DNA of 64,000 nt, from positions 1 through 64,000 of the forward strand of contig JAHJRQ010000012.1 in NCBI GenBank assembly GCA_018830485.1, written 5' to 3'. A program made the position numbers and the translations under genes. This DNA is from Pseudomonadota bacterium. GTDB taxonomy: Bacteria; Desulfobacterota; Desulfobulbia; Desulfobulbales; Desulfurivibrionaceae. Shown in pieces: positions 45,535 through 54,786 of this stretch; positions within the stretch are counted from its first letter, which is position 1; every line of letters starts with the position of its first letter. The notes beneath the pieces were generated by a model. It saw only the letters and a program-made list of their open reading frames with translations. It was not told the origin of the DNA and did no database searches.

Positions 45535-46146
45535 TTACTGCTCCAAATTAGACACGATATCCGGAATCGCCTGCTTCATCACATCCTGCATGGTGTTGCG
45601 GAGCATGGTCTCGGCCAGACGGTCGCGGTCCCTGATCGCCAGGTCGCTGCCCTTTGCTTCGTAGCGCAGCTTGCGCACCGGCGCGCCGTTCTTCATGACG
45701 GTGAGGGAAACGCTGATGGTGCAGGTGGCGTCAACCTGGGGAACCTTGGTGATCTGATCAACCACCACCCTGGCCTCGCTGATCTCAACCACCTTGCTGT
45801 ACATATCCGGGGCTTTCTTTGCCGGGATCACCGCATAGCCGGTCTGGCTCAATTCGCGCTGCAAAGCGCTCTGCACCAGGCCTGCGGGGGAGACGCCGCT
45901 CCACAGGGTATCGACCATCACGCCGTCACCGTTCTTGGTGTTGCCGATGGCCCAGGCACCGGATGCTGTTGGCGGCTGCAACTCGGCGTTGATGAGATAG
46001 AGGTCGCCGCCGCCGAAGCGGGTGGAGGTGATGGGATCGTAGCGCATGACAAGCTGCTTGGTGTAGGTTGCGCAGCCTCCGAGGATGAGGAGGGCCATAA
46101 GGGAAAGGGCCAGCAGGTTGCGACGGCGGGGGGTGAAATGTTTCAT
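45535..46146 (-). CDS. Putative lipoprotein of unknown function
   Basis: 203 residues. A signal peptide with basic N-terminus (MKHFTPRRRN) and lipobox LILGGC predicts lipidation at Cys25. The mature part is soluble, with alternating strands (VVEISEARVVVDQITK, CTISVSLTVMKNGAPVRKL). I do not recognise the family; it recalls small outer-membrane lipoproteins of the YajG type, but this is a weak impression. The start at ATG 46146 is supported by AAGGAG 7 bases upstream. Confidence 0.75.
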   Translation of the reverse strand: MKHFTPRRRNLLALSLMALLILGGCATYTKQLVMRYDPITSTRFGGGDLYLINAELQPPTASGAWAIGNTKNGDGVMVDTLWSGVSPAGLVQSALQRELSQTGYAVIPAKKAPDMYSKVVEISEARVVVDQITKVPQVDATCTISVSLTVMKNGAPVRKLRYEAKGSDLAIRDRDRLAETMLRNTMQDVMKQAIPDIVSNLEQ

Positions 46147-46233
46147 GGGGTTCTCCTTGAATTGTTCTATTTTCTTTGTGCCGGAAGAGCCCGGCATTGC
46201 GTATTTTCTGGGTTTGGAAAAACTGACTTAAGC

Positions 46234-46315
46234 GGTGCTTCGACAGGCTCAGCACGAGCGGAAATTTAATACGTTAGAAAAGATATCTCCGTTCGCCCTG
46301 AGCCTGTCGAAGGGC
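46234..46315. repeat. REP-pair (BIME-like) element, copy 3
   Basis: GGTGCTTCGACAGGCTCAGC then ACGAGCGG, a spacer of about 30 bases, and the facing CCGTTCGCCCTGAGCCTGTC then GAAGGGC. It has the opposite arm order to copy 2. It lies between the lipoprotein gene and rlmN. Confidence 0.9.
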
Positions 46316-46414
46316 TGTTTTGTAATGCTATGATGACATCTTCATCGGAATGTTATGCCCAACGGGGTGGGGAAGTCAATGGGAAAAACCTGAAATGGCA
46401 TGGAAGGGCAGGGG

Positions 46415-47461
46415 CTATTCGTCCTCTTCGTCCGCTTCCGCCGCAAGCTGGCCGCAGGCGGCGGAGATGTCCCCGCCTCGGGACTCGCGGATCAGGGCGG
46501 TGATGCCGGAATCGCGCAGGGTTTGCTGGAACAGCTCCACCCGTTCGCGCGGTGGGCTCTGGTAAGGAAAGGTCTTGTTTTCGTTGTAGGGCAAGAGGTT
46601 GACCTTGCAGCTTAATTTGTGCAGCTTTTTGATCAGCAGCTTGGCATGACGCACGGAATCGTTAAGATCTTTGATCATGATGTACTCGATCATGACCTTG
46701 CGGCGGCTGGGCAGCGGGTAGGCGCGGCAGGCGGCCAACAGATCGTCCACCGGGTAGGTCTTATTGATGGGCATGAGCTGGGTGCGGGTTTCGTCGTCTG
46801 CCGCGTGCAGGGAGATGGCGAGATTCACCGTCACCGCCTCGCCTAGTTCCTTGAGCTTGGGGATGATGCCGCAGGTGGAGACGGTGATTCTCCGGCTGGA
46901 AAAATCAAGGCCGGTTTGCTCCATGAGGATGTTGAGGGAGTCGATCAGGTTGTCGAAGTTGGCCAGGGGCTCGCCCATGCCCATGAAGACCAGGTTGTTG
47001 ATCCGGTTCTTTCCTAAAGCCTGGACAATCTCGGTGATGGCCTGGACCTGGCCCACGATCTCGGCGGCGGTCAGGTTGCGGACAAAGCCCATGGTGCCGG
47101 TGAGGCAGAAGTTGCAGCCCATGGCGCAGCCCACCTGGGAGGAGACGCAGAGGGTCAGGCGATCCCCCTCGGGGATGAGCACGGATTCGATCACCGCCCC
47201 GTCGTCCAACCGAAAGCCGTATTTGACGCTGCCGTCCTGGGAGCGCTCCTCCATGGCCGGGGTGATCCGGCTGATCGTGGCGATCTCCGCAAGTTTACTC
47301 CGGACCTCCTTGGAGATGTCGGTCATCTGCGAAAATTCGCTGATCCCGGTGCGGTAGAGCCAGGCAAAGATCTGCTGGGCCCGAAAGGCCGGCCAGCCCT
47401 GGGCTTTGACCCACTCGCGCATCTGGAGCAGGGTGAGATTTTTCAGTTCGATTGTATCCAT
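46415..47461 (-). CDS. rlmN: RlmN, dual-specificity 23S rRNA/tRNA adenine-C2 methyltransferase
   Basis: 348 residues. A radical SAM enzyme that methylates A2503 of 23S rRNA and A37 of some tRNAs. The cluster motif is CAMGCNFC, followed by TGTMGFVRNLTAAEI. The GMGEPLANFDNL block, the methyl-carrying Cys in VSTCGIIP, and the C-terminal Cys in the GGDISAACGQL segment are all present. The start overlaps the stop of the upstream radical SAM gene by one base (TAATG), so the two are coupled. Confidence 0.96.
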   Translation of the reverse strand: MDTIELKNLTLLQMREWVKAQGWPAFRAQQIFAWLYRTGISEFSQMTDISKEVRSKLAEIATISRITPAMEERSQDGSVKYGFRLDDGAVIESVLIPEGDRLTLCVSSQVGCAMGCNFCLTGTMGFVRNLTAAEIVGQVQAITEIVQALGKNRINNLVFMGMGEPLANFDNLIDSLNILMEQTGLDFSSRRITVSTCGIIPKLKELGEAVTVNLAISLHAADDETRTQLMPINKTYPVDDLLAACRAYPLPSRRKVMIEYIMIKDLNDSVRHAKLLIKKLHKLSCKVNLLPYNENKTFPYQSPPRERVELFQQTLRDSGITALIRESRGGDISAACGQLAAEADEEDE

Positions 47462-48333
47462 TACAGGGCTCGCAGGTATTCGGGTTTGAGTCGGGTCTGT
47501 CCGGCCAGGGCTTGGTCGATGGCCACAAGCACCGCTTCTTTATCCCGGGGCACTCTGGCGTTGATCGCCAGGTAATTGGAGGCGTGGTTACTCTGGAGCT
47601 GACCCTTTTTCAGGTCGAGATGTTCCACCATGGTGCGCAGCTCGGCCAGCATGCCATGCTGGGAGGGGAGTTCGAATTCTCCGGCCTTTTCAAGCCGATA
47701 GAGCGGGGTGTTCTCAAGGAGCATCAGGGTGAGGATGCCGGTCTGGTTGGGTTCCATGGCCGACAACACCTGGCCGGTGGCCTCGGCGTGCTCTTGGGAA
47801 AGGGCGGTTCCGGCGATGCCGAGCAGGGCGGTGACCGAAAGAAAGAGATTGGCTGCCTTCACCCGCTGGCCCGCCTCGATCATCTGCGCGGCGTTGGCGC
47901 CCTTGTCTATGGCGACAAGGACCGGATCAAAGCCGCTCTCCAGCCCCATGTAGACCCGGTGCAGGCCGAGGGCTTTCAGTTCCAGGAGCTGATCCACGCT
48001 TTTATTGCGGATGGCCCTGGCATTGCCGTAAAGGCTGACCCGGTTCACCCAGGGTAGCCGCTGTTTGATCTTGGTAAGCAAGTCGACCAACCGAGCTTGG
48101 CTCAGAGCCAGCACGTCGCCGTCGGCCAGGAACACTCGGGATTGCCTGAGGCAATATTTTGCGGCAAAATCAAGATCCGCCTCGACTATTGCCCAGTCCT
48201 TGATGCGGAAGCGTTCCTCTTTGTAAGTGCCGCAGAAGGTGCATCGGTTGTGCGAGCAGCCCACCGTCACCTGGAGGATGATGCTGTCCGCCTCGCTGGG
48301 CGGGCGGATGATATGGGCGCCTTCGTAATGCAT
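47461..48333 (-). CDS. Radical SAM protein of unknown substrate
   Basis: 290 residues. The N-terminus IIRPPSEADSIILQVTVGCS leads into CSHNRCTFCGTYK, a C-x4-C-x2-C cluster motif unlike the standard C-x3-C-x2-C. A family of radical SAM proteins with this RPPSEA signature is common in anaerobes; its reaction is not known to me. Later strands include FLADGDVLAL, RVSLYGNARAI and GLHRVYMGLESG, typical for SAM binding in the barrel. It is coupled to rlmN by a one-base overlap. Confidence 0.82.
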   Translation of the reverse strand: MHYEGAHIIRPPSEADSIILQVTVGCSHNRCTFCGTYKEERFRIKDWAIVEADLDFAAKYCLRQSRVFLADGDVLALSQARLVDLLTKIKQRLPWVNRVSLYGNARAIRNKSVDQLLELKALGLHRVYMGLESGFDPVLVAIDKGANAAQMIEAGQRVKAANLFLSVTALLGIAGTALSQEHAEATGQVLSAMEPNQTGILTLMLLENTPLYRLEKAGEFELPSQHGMLAELRTMVEHLDLKKGQLQSNHASNYLAINARVPRDKEAVLVAIDQALAGQTRLKPEYLRAL

Positions 48334-48335
48334 AT

Positions 48336-48408
48336 TTCAGCTATAAGCCTTCAGCTTTTAGTCGTCAGCTGAGGGCTTACAGCTTATAGCTAACGACTAA
48401 AAGCTGCC
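48336..48408. repeat. Interlaced inverted repeats between serC and the radical SAM gene
   Basis: AGCTTTTAGTCGT at the left pairs with ACGACTAAAAGCT at the right (13 perfect pairs). AGCTATAAGC pairs with GCTTATAGCT (10 pairs). The unit also contains direct repeats of CAGCT/AGCT. Stems are strong but lack a T-run, so I list it as a repeat rather than a terminator. Confidence 0.75.
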
Positions 48409-48412
48409 CCAA

Positions 48413-49495
48413 TCATCCGTTCTTTTTCTCGAACTCTTTCATGAAAGCAACCAGCGCCTCGACCCCGGCCTTGGGGAAGGCGTTGTAGATCGACGCCCGG
48501 CAGCCGCCCACGGAGCGATGCCCCTTGAGGCCGTCCAGGCCAAGGGCGGTGGCCTCCTTGATGAACTGGGCCTCAAGCTCCGGGGTGGGCAGGTTGAAGG
48601 TGATGTTCATGTTGGAGCGGGAGCCTGGCTGGGCATGGCCCCGGTAGAAATCAGTGGAGTCGATGGCGTTGTAAAGGATGGCCGCCTTCTCCTGGTTGAG
48701 CTTCTCCATGGCTGCGACGCCGCCCAGTTTCTTGAGCCATTTGAGGACCAAGCCCACCACGTAGATGGAAAAGCAGGGCGGGGTGTTGAACATGGAGCCG
48801 TTGTCCGCATGAGTTTTGTATTTCAGCATGGTGGGCAGGGTTTCCGGAGCGCGGTCCAGCAGATCCTCGCGGATGATGACCACCGTGACCCCGGCAGGCC
48901 CCATGTTCTTCTGGGCTCCGGCATAGACGATGCCGAAGGGGGTGATGTCGAACTCGCGAGAGAGGATGTCCGAGGACATGTCGGCAATCAGCATCTTCTC
49001 GCTCTTGGGCATGGTGGGGAACTGGGTGCCGTAGATGGTGTTGTTGGTCACGAAATAAAGGTATTCCGAGGCCGGATCAACGGTATAGTCGGTATCCTTG
49101 GGCACGTGGTTGAAGGTGGACTCCTCGCTGGAGTAGGCTACCTGTACCTTGCCGAACAGCTTGGCCTCCTTGATCGCCTTCTTGGCCCACACCCCGGTGT
49201 TGAGGTAGGTGGCTGTCTTGCCCTCGCCCAGCAAGTTCATGGGGATCATGGCGAACTGCATGGAGGCGCCGCCCTGGAGGAAGAGCACCTTGTAGTTGGC
49301 CGGAATCTTCATCAACTCGCGGAGGTTCGCCTCGCACTCGTCCACCACGGCAATGAAATCCTTGGAGCGGTGGCTCATCTCAATGAGGCCCATGCCCTTG
49401 TTGTTGAAGTTTACAATGTCCTTGGCGGCCTGGATGAGAACCTCCTCGGGGAGGGTGGACGGTCCGGCGCTGAAGTTGTAAATTCTCTCGGGCAT
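48413..49495 (-). CDS. serC: Phosphoserine aminotransferase
   Basis: 360 residues. PLP enzyme of serine biosynthesis that converts 3-phosphohydroxypyruvate to phosphoserine, and can serve in pyridoxine synthesis. The N-terminus RIYNFSAGPSTLPEEVL, the FLQGGASMQFAMIPMNLL block, the PLP Lys in YAGAQKNMGPAGV, and the C-terminal GHRSVGGCRASIYNAFP are canonical. The start is ATG 49495 with AAAGGAG at ideal spacing; longer open frame upstream runs into miaA on the other strand. It is divergent from miaA. Confidence 0.97.
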   Translation of the reverse strand: MPERIYNFSAGPSTLPEEVLIQAAKDIVNFNNKGMGLIEMSHRSKDFIAVVDECEANLRELMKIPANYKVLFLQGGASMQFAMIPMNLLGEGKTATYLNTGVWAKKAIKEAKLFGKVQVAYSSEESTFNHVPKDTDYTVDPASEYLYFVTNNTIYGTQFPTMPKSEKMLIADMSSDILSREFDITPFGIVYAGAQKNMGPAGVTVVIIREDLLDRAPETLPTMLKYKTHADNGSMFNTPPCFSIYVVGLVLKWLKKLGGVAAMEKLNQEKAAILYNAIDSTDFYRGHAQPGSRSNMNITFNLPTPELEAQFIKEATALGLDGLKGHRSVGGCRASIYNAFPKAGVEALVAFMKEFEKKNG

Positions 49496-49669
49496 GATCT
49501 TCTCCTTTGTTGGATATATGGTATATAGATGTGTTATGCGTTGATAATGCTGGTTTTTTCGGCATGGCGTTGCCTGCCGCCCGGCTGAATTGCAAACTTG
49601 TATTTGTACCGGAAACCAGCCTGAAGAACAATTCTTTTCTTTGCTGCATATAAGGATACACCGTAATCC

Positions 49670-50626
49670 ATGGATGGACCAGCCACAGCATCGCCGGTGC
49701 GCGAGCCCGTGCTCGTTCTCATCGGCCCCACCGCCGTGGGCAAGACCGCGCTCTCTCTCGCCTTGGCCGAGCGGTTTTCCTGCGAGATCGTGGGTCTCGA
49801 TTCCATGCAGATTTACCGGCATATGGACATCGGCACTGCCAAGGCCACAGCGGCGGAACGGGCCCGGGTGCCCCATCATCTCCTCGATGTGGTGAACCCG
49901 GACGAGGAGTACCATGTGGCCCGTTATGTGGCCGACGCCATCGAGGCTTGCAGGCAGATCATCGCCCGGGGCAACCGGCCCTTGTTGGTGGGCGGCACGG
50001 GGTTGTATCTCAAGGGGTTGCTGGAGGGGTTGTTCGAGATTCCTGCCATACCGGATGCGGTGCGGGCCAGCTTGCGCCAGCGCTTGGCGGAAGAGGGGAG
50101 GGCAGTGCTTTTTGCGGATCTCTCCCAGTGCGATCCGGAATCCGCCGAACGTATCCACCCCAACGACACCCACCGCTTGTTACGAGCCCTGGAGATTTTT
50201 CAGGCCACGGGTAAATCGTGGAGCGAACATCTCCGCGAGCAGCAGGTGCAGCCTGCCTTGAGCACGGTCTTGCAGCTTGGCCTGCATTGCGAGCGGGAAG
50301 CGCTCTACGAGCGGATCAATCTGCGGGTGGAGCAGATGGTTGCCGAGGGCTTGCTGGGGGAGGTGGAAAAATTACTGGCCATGGGGTATGATCCAAGTCT
50401 CAAGGCCATGCAGTCCATCGGCTACCGGCACATGCTCCAGTTTCTTAAAGGGGAATGGGATTGGGACGAGACCCTGTTTCTCCTGGCCCGGGATACCCGG
50501 CGCTATGCCAAGCGGCAGATGACCTGGTTTGGCAACGATCTTGATATCCGCTGGTTTGCACCCACCGACACGGCGCCGATTTTCGAATGCGTCAGCGGGT
50601 TTCTTGCCGAAACACAAGGAGCGTGA
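49670..50626 (+). CDS. miaA: tRNA dimethylallyltransferase
   Basis: 318 residues. It adds the dimethylallyl group to A37 of tRNAs reading UNN codons, providing the substrate for MiaB, which is encoded about 5 kb downstream. The P-loop GPTAVGKTALS, the LDSMQIYRHMDIGTAK block, HHLLDVVNPDE and VGGTGLYLKGLLEG are all intact. ATG 49670 is chosen although the AAGGA upstream is somewhat far (about 14 bases). pgsA follows after 7 bases, so the two are co-transcribed. Confidence 0.96.
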   Translation: MDGPATASPVREPVLVLIGPTAVGKTALSLALAERFSCEIVGLDSMQIYRHMDIGTAKATAAERARVPHHLLDVVNPDEEYHVARYVADAIEACRQIIARGNRPLLVGGTGLYLKGLLEGLFEIPAIPDAVRASLRQRLAEEGRAVLFADLSQCDPESAERIHPNDTHRLLRALEIFQATGKSWSEHLREQQVQPALSTVLQLGLHCEREALYERINLRVEQMVAEGLLGEVEKLLAMGYDPSLKAMQSIGYRHMLQFLKGEWDWDETLFLLARDTRRYAKRQMTWFGNDLDIRWFAPTDTAPIFECVSGFLAETQGA

Positions 50627-50633
50627 GTATCCC

Positions 50634-51194
50634 ATGAATATTCCCAATCTTCTCACCATCGGCAGGATTTTGCTGGTCCCCCTTTTGGTCATCTTTCTTC
50701 TGGACGGCAGGGAGATTGCAGCCTTCTGGGTTTTTGTCGTGGCCGGGGTCACCGATGCCCTGGACGGCTTCCTGGCAAGGGTGCTGAAACAGAAAACCGA
50801 ATTCGGCGCGTTCATCGATCCCATTGCCGACAAGCTGCTGCTGATCACCTCGTACATAACCCTGGCGGTCCTGGGAATCTTGCCGAAATGGCTGGCTGTG
50901 ATCGTGGTGAGCAGGGATGTGATCATCTGCGGCGGGATCGGCATCCTCATGCTCTACAACCGCGACTTCAAGATCAAGCCCTCCCTGGTCAGCAAGGTGA
51001 CCACCTTCCTGCAACTGCTCACCGTGGTTTTTTATCTTGGTCACGACTTTTTGCAGCCCATTTTCCCCATGGGCAGCTATCTGCTGTATCCCACCGCTGG
51101 TTTCACCATCCTCTCCGGGGCGCATTACATCATCAGGGGCTTCGGCATTCTCGGCGACCCCGAGGCCGCTACCCAGCGCCAGGAAGATGAGTAG
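50634..51194 (+). CDS. pgsA: CDP-diacylglycerol-glycerol-3-phosphate 3-phosphatidyltransferase
   Basis: 186 residues with four to five membrane segments. The CDP-alcohol phosphotransferase signature D-x2-D-G-x2-A-R-x8-G-x3-D-x3-D is present as DALDGFLAR, then GAFIDPIADKL. The N-terminus NIPNLLTIGRILLVPLLV is typical of PgsA, which commits CDP-diacylglycerol to phosphatidylglycerol synthesis. ATG 50634 has AAGGAG about 14 bases upstream. A REP-pair element follows the stop. Confidence 0.93.
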   Translation: MNIPNLLTIGRILLVPLLVIFLLDGREIAAFWVFVVAGVTDALDGFLARVLKQKTEFGAFIDPIADKLLLITSYITLAVLGILPKWLAVIVVSRDVIICGGIGILMLYNRDFKIKPSLVSKVTTFLQLLTVVFYLGHDFLQPIFPMGSYLLYPTAGFTILSGAHYIIRGFGILGDPEAATQRQEDE

Positions 51195-51237
51195 CTTTCT
51201 TCTGTTTCTCGGCGAATGCCTGTGTTTCACAGAGATA

Positions 51238-51313
51238 CCCCTCGACAGGCTCAGGGCGAGCGGTGGATACACTCGTGGAAGGAAATACCGTTCATGCTGA
51301 GCCTGTCGAAGCA
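51238..51313. repeat. REP-pair (BIME-like) element, copy 4
   Basis: CCCCTCGACAGGCTCAGGGC then GAGCGG, about 27 bases of spacer, and facing CCGTTCATGCTGAGCCTGTC then GAAGCATC. It lies between pgsA and recJ. Confidence 0.9.
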
Positions 51314-51403
51314 TCGTTTTTTTGATATGTCTTGTTTGCACACGTTTTTAAAATAATAAGCATAAAACATAAAGTAACACATGAGGAATATTCTTTGTCC
51401 AGA

Positions 51404-53143
51404 ATGGAGAAAATCTGGGAAATAGCGACCGTTGATCACGCCCGGGTGAACCTCTTGGCTGCCGAGCTTGGTCTGCCCAAACCGCTGGCTGCGATGCTTT
51501 TGAGCAGGGGCGTGGAAAACCGGGCCCAGGCAGAGCGATTTTTTTCTCCCTCCCTGGCCGATCTGCCCTCGCCCTTTCTCATGAAGGGGATGAAGGAGGC
51601 AGTGGAGGTTGTCTTGCAGGCGCTTGCCCGGCAGGCGCCGGTGATTGTCTATGGCGACTACGATGTGGACGGCACCACCGGGGCAGCCCTTTTTTTCTTG
51701 TTTCTTGAAAAAATCGGATTTTCAGAAAGATATGTGTCTCAACCTCATCGGTTACATGAAGGATACGGTGTGCACCTTGAGGCGATCAGGCGGAGCGTTC
51801 CCGAGGAAGTGCTGGAGCGGTCTCCCCTGGTAATCACCGTTGATTGCGGAATTTCCAGCCACATGCAGGTTCGGCAGCTACGGGAATTGGGATGCGCAGT
51901 CATTGTTACGGACCATCATCAAGCGCCCGAGGAATTGCCCCAGGCCGAAGCAGTGCTGAATCCCTGGCAAAAAGGGTGCGAGTTTCCGGAGAAAAGTCTG
52001 GCCGGAGTCGGGGTTGCCTTCTATCTGGCCATGGGGATCAGAAAAGCGCTGCATGAGCAAGGGGGCTATGGACTAGGAAAGGAGATGCCCAACCTCAAGG
52101 CGTATCTCGATCTGGTGGCCATTGGCACGGTTGCTGATATGGTCCCGATTATAGGTGTAAATCGCATATTAGTTAAAGCAGGACTTGAGGTTTTGTCCGG
52201 TACTGTACGGCCTGGTCTGGCGGAACTTTGCAGGGTTTCAGGTATTGGAGATTCCGGGGTAACCTGCGAAGATATCGGCTTTCGTTTAGGGCCCCGCCTC
52301 AATGCTGCCGGGCGGATGGGGGATGCCGGAAGGGCGCTGGCGTTGCTGGTGACCGAGGACCGGGGGCGTGCCAGGGATCTGGCCCAGGAACTGAACAACG
52401 AAAATGAATTAAGAAAATCCGTGCTTGAGGCCATGTGTCAAGAAGGAGAGGCCCAGGCTCAAGCCGCCATGCTGGCTGGGAAAAATGGTCTGATTATTGT
52501 TGGGGAGGGGGGGCACCCCGGAGTGATCGGGATTGGCGCAGCCAGAATGGTCGAAAGGTTTAACCGGCCTACGCTCTTTTTCACCCTGAAAGATGGCGTA
52601 GCCAAGGGTTCCGGAAGATCGTTGCCAGGCGTGAATTTGCACGCAATACTTCATAAAAAGTATGAGCTTTTTAGCGCCTTTGGCGGCCACGAAGCAGCTG
52701 TGGGGCTGACCTTGCCCATCGAGAATCTCCCGGAGCTGGAGGAATATTTTCAGCAACGGCTCGGCGAGATTCTCACGGAATCAATGCTCGCCCCCAAGGT
52801 TGGCATTGATTGGCATGAAGAAGGCGGCGGCATCTTCGATCCGGCATTTTTGCGGATGTATGAAAAGATGGCGCCGTTTGGCATGGGCAATCCGGAGCCG
52901 GTTTTCAGCGTTCAGGGGGTAACAGAGAAACCCCGCGAGGTTGGCGTCAATCATTTAAAATTCACCGCGCGGTTCAACGGAGCGATTCTCAGCGGGATCG
53001 GTTTTGGGATGGCCGGAGATTTTCAGGCTCTTCTTGAGAGCGGTCAGCCTTTAAATATGGCCTTCAGACTCCGCCGTAATACCTACCGCGATAAAACCAG
53101 TTGGCAGGTGGAAGCGGTGGATTTTAAGCAGTTATCCGTTTGA
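51404..53143 (+). CDS. recJ: Single-stranded-DNA-specific exonuclease RecJ
   Basis: 579 residues. The 5'-3' exonuclease acts in recombination and mismatch repair. DHH-family metal motifs are intact: VYGDYDVDGTT, ITVDCGISS, VTDHHQAPEELP and, in the DHHA1 part, GGHEAAVGLTL. The OB-fold C-terminus follows (VGVNHLKFTARF). I start at ATG 51404; an in-frame TTG at 51395 has AGGA 7 bases upstream and would add three residues, so the exact start is open. The upstream 80 bases after the REP-pair are AT-rich and may contain its promoter. Confidence 0.94.
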   Translation: MEKIWEIATVDHARVNLLAAELGLPKPLAAMLLSRGVENRAQAERFFSPSLADLPSPFLMKGMKEAVEVVLQALARQAPVIVYGDYDVDGTTGAALFFLFLEKIGFSERYVSQPHRLHEGYGVHLEAIRRSVPEEVLERSPLVITVDCGISSHMQVRQLRELGCAVIVTDHHQAPEELPQAEAVLNPWQKGCEFPEKSLAGVGVAFYLAMGIRKALHEQGGYGLGKEMPNLKAYLDLVAIGTVADMVPIIGVNRILVKAGLEVLSGTVRPGLAELCRVSGIGDSGVTCEDIGFRLGPRLNAAGRMGDAGRALALLVTEDRGRARDLAQELNNENELRKSVLEAMCQEGEAQAQAAMLAGKNGLIIVGEGGHPGVIGIGAARMVERFNRPTLFFTLKDGVAKGSGRSLPGVNLHAILHKKYELFSAFGGHEAAVGLTLPIENLPELEEYFQQRLGEILTESMLAPKVGIDWHEEGGGIFDPAFLRMYEKMAPFGMGNPEPVFSVQGVTEKPREVGVNHLKFTARFNGAILSGIGFGMAGDFQALLESGQPLNMAFRLRRNTYRDKTSWQVEAVDFKQLSV

Positions 53144-53340
53144 TTTTATTTGTTTTTATTTAACTATACATAATATACATTATGCGACGTTGCGTATTAA
53201 GGTGAATCTTGAGGCTGACTTGGAGCCCCTTTCACGAGCATTTTTTCTGTTTTCTTGGTAAAGAATTCCCTGTTCATGAAGCCGATATTTTCGGATGGAT
53301 CTGAATCAATCCGAATCACATTATCTATATGGAGATGGTT

Positions 53341-54786
53341 ATGAATCGTGATATCTATCAGGAGCCCCTGGTCAGCCGCTACACCAGCCGCGAGATGCAG
53401 GAGCTTTTTTCTGAACGCACTAAGTTTGAAACCTGGCGTCGCTGCTGGATCGCCCTGGCCGAGGCCCAGCATGAGTTGGGTCTTACCGATCTTGTCACCC
53501 CTGCCATGCTTGATGAATTGCGGTCCCACGCCACGGATATCGATTTCGAGGTGGCAGCTGCCAAGGAAAAAGAGATTCGCCACGATGTCATGGCCCATGT
53601 CTATGCTTATGGGCTCAAGTGCCCCACTGCTGAGCCGATCATTCATCTTGGCGCAACTTCGCAGTTTGTTGGCTGCAATACTGATTTGCTGCTGCAGAAA
53701 AAAGGGCTGCAGCTCATCAAGAAAGCTCTGGTCAACGTCATTGCCAACCTGGCCGCATTCTCTCGCCAACACAAGGAGTTGGCGACATTAGGTTACACCC
53801 ACTATCAAGCCGCACAGCCCACCACGGTGGGCAAGCGGAACACCCTGTATATTCAGGATCTGCTCATGGATCTTGAATACCTTGAGCATCTGGAAGCGCA
53901 GATCAAGGCCCGGGGCGCCAAGGGTACGGTCGGCACCCAGGCGACCTTTATCGAACTCTTCAAGGGAGACCACGATAAAGTTCGTAAAATGGATGAGCTT
54001 GTTGCTGAAAAGCTTGGATTTTCCGAGATTTTTGCTGTTACAGGCCAAACATACACCCGCAAGCTTGACATGAAGACCATCGAGACCCTGGCCGGTATCG
54101 GCGCCACGGCCCACAAGTTTGCCGTGGATCTCCGGTTGCTCAGCAATCTCAAGGTCCAGGAAGAACCCTTTGAAAAGAATCAGGTTGGCAGTTCGGCCAT
54201 GGCCTACAAGCGCAACCCCATGCGTTCCGAACGTATGACCGGCTTGGCAAGAAAGCTCATGGGATTGGTAGGCAATTTCGGCGCAACCTACGCCAATCAG
54301 TGGTTCGAGCGCACCCTGGACGATTCGGCCATCCGCCGCATGGATATCCCCCAGGCCTTTTTGCTCACCGATGCAATCCTGAAATTGTTTCTCAATGTTT
54401 CCAGCGGAATGGTTGTTTATCCGAAACAAATTGCGCGTCATTTGGCTCAGGAGCTCCCCTTCATGGCCACGGAGAAAATTCTCATGGCTTGTGTGGAGAA
54501 AGGAAAGAGCCGCCAGGAGATGCACGAGGTGGTCAAGGTGCATTCCGTGGCCGCAGGTAAGGTGGTCAAGGAAGAAGGCATGGAAAACGATCTGCTCACC
54601 CGGCTTGCCAATGATCCGGCTGTACCCTTCACCGTGCAGGAACTGAAAGAATTGGTTGGTGACGGCAGCGATTTTGTCGGTCGGGCTCCGCAGCAGACCG
54701 ATGAATTTCTCGATGAGGTTGTCCTGCCCCGGCTTGCCCAATATAAGGATATTCTTGGCGGGGTTGATTCCGCTCTGTCCGTCTAA
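53341..54786 (+). CDS. purB: Adenylosuccinate lyase
   Basis: 481 residues. It acts twice in purine synthesis, releasing fumarate from SAICAR and from adenylosuccinate. The fumarase-superfamily signature GSSAMAYKRNPMRSERM is present. The catalytic His region TLGYTHYQAAQPTTVGKR and the N-terminal PLVSRYTSREMQELFS also match. The start at ATG 53341 has GGAG 7 bases upstream; in-frame ATGs at 53335 and 53329 are possible. The stop overlaps the next start (TAATG). The 197 bases upstream are AT-rich and hold no gene. Confidence 0.96.
   Translation: MNRDIYQEPLVSRYTSREMQELFSERTKFETWRRCWIALAEAQHELGLTDLVTPAMLDELRSHATDIDFEVAAAKEKEIRHDVMAHVYAYGLKCPTAEPIIHLGATSQFVGCNTDLLLQKKGLQLIKKALVNVIANLAAFSRQHKELATLGYTHYQAAQPTTVGKRNTLYIQDLLMDLEYLEHLEAQIKARGAKGTVGTQATFIELFKGDHDKVRKMDELVAEKLGFSEIFAVTGQTYTRKLDMKTIETLAGIGATAHKFAVDLRLLSNLKVQEEPFEKNQVGSSAMAYKRNPMRSERMTGLARKLMGLVGNFGATYANQWFERTLDDSAIRRMDIPQAFLLTDAILKLFLNVSSGMVVYPKQIARHLAQELPFMATEKILMACVEKGKSRQEMHEVVKVHSVAAGKVVKEEGMENDLLTRLANDPAVPFTVQELKELVGDGSDFVGRAPQQTDEFLDEVVLPRLAQYKDILGGVDSALSV

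Noticed and set aside
49496-50173. N-terminal extension of serC across miaA
   Set aside because: Non-conserved, antisense to miaA, and ATG 49495 has an ideal ribosome binding site.
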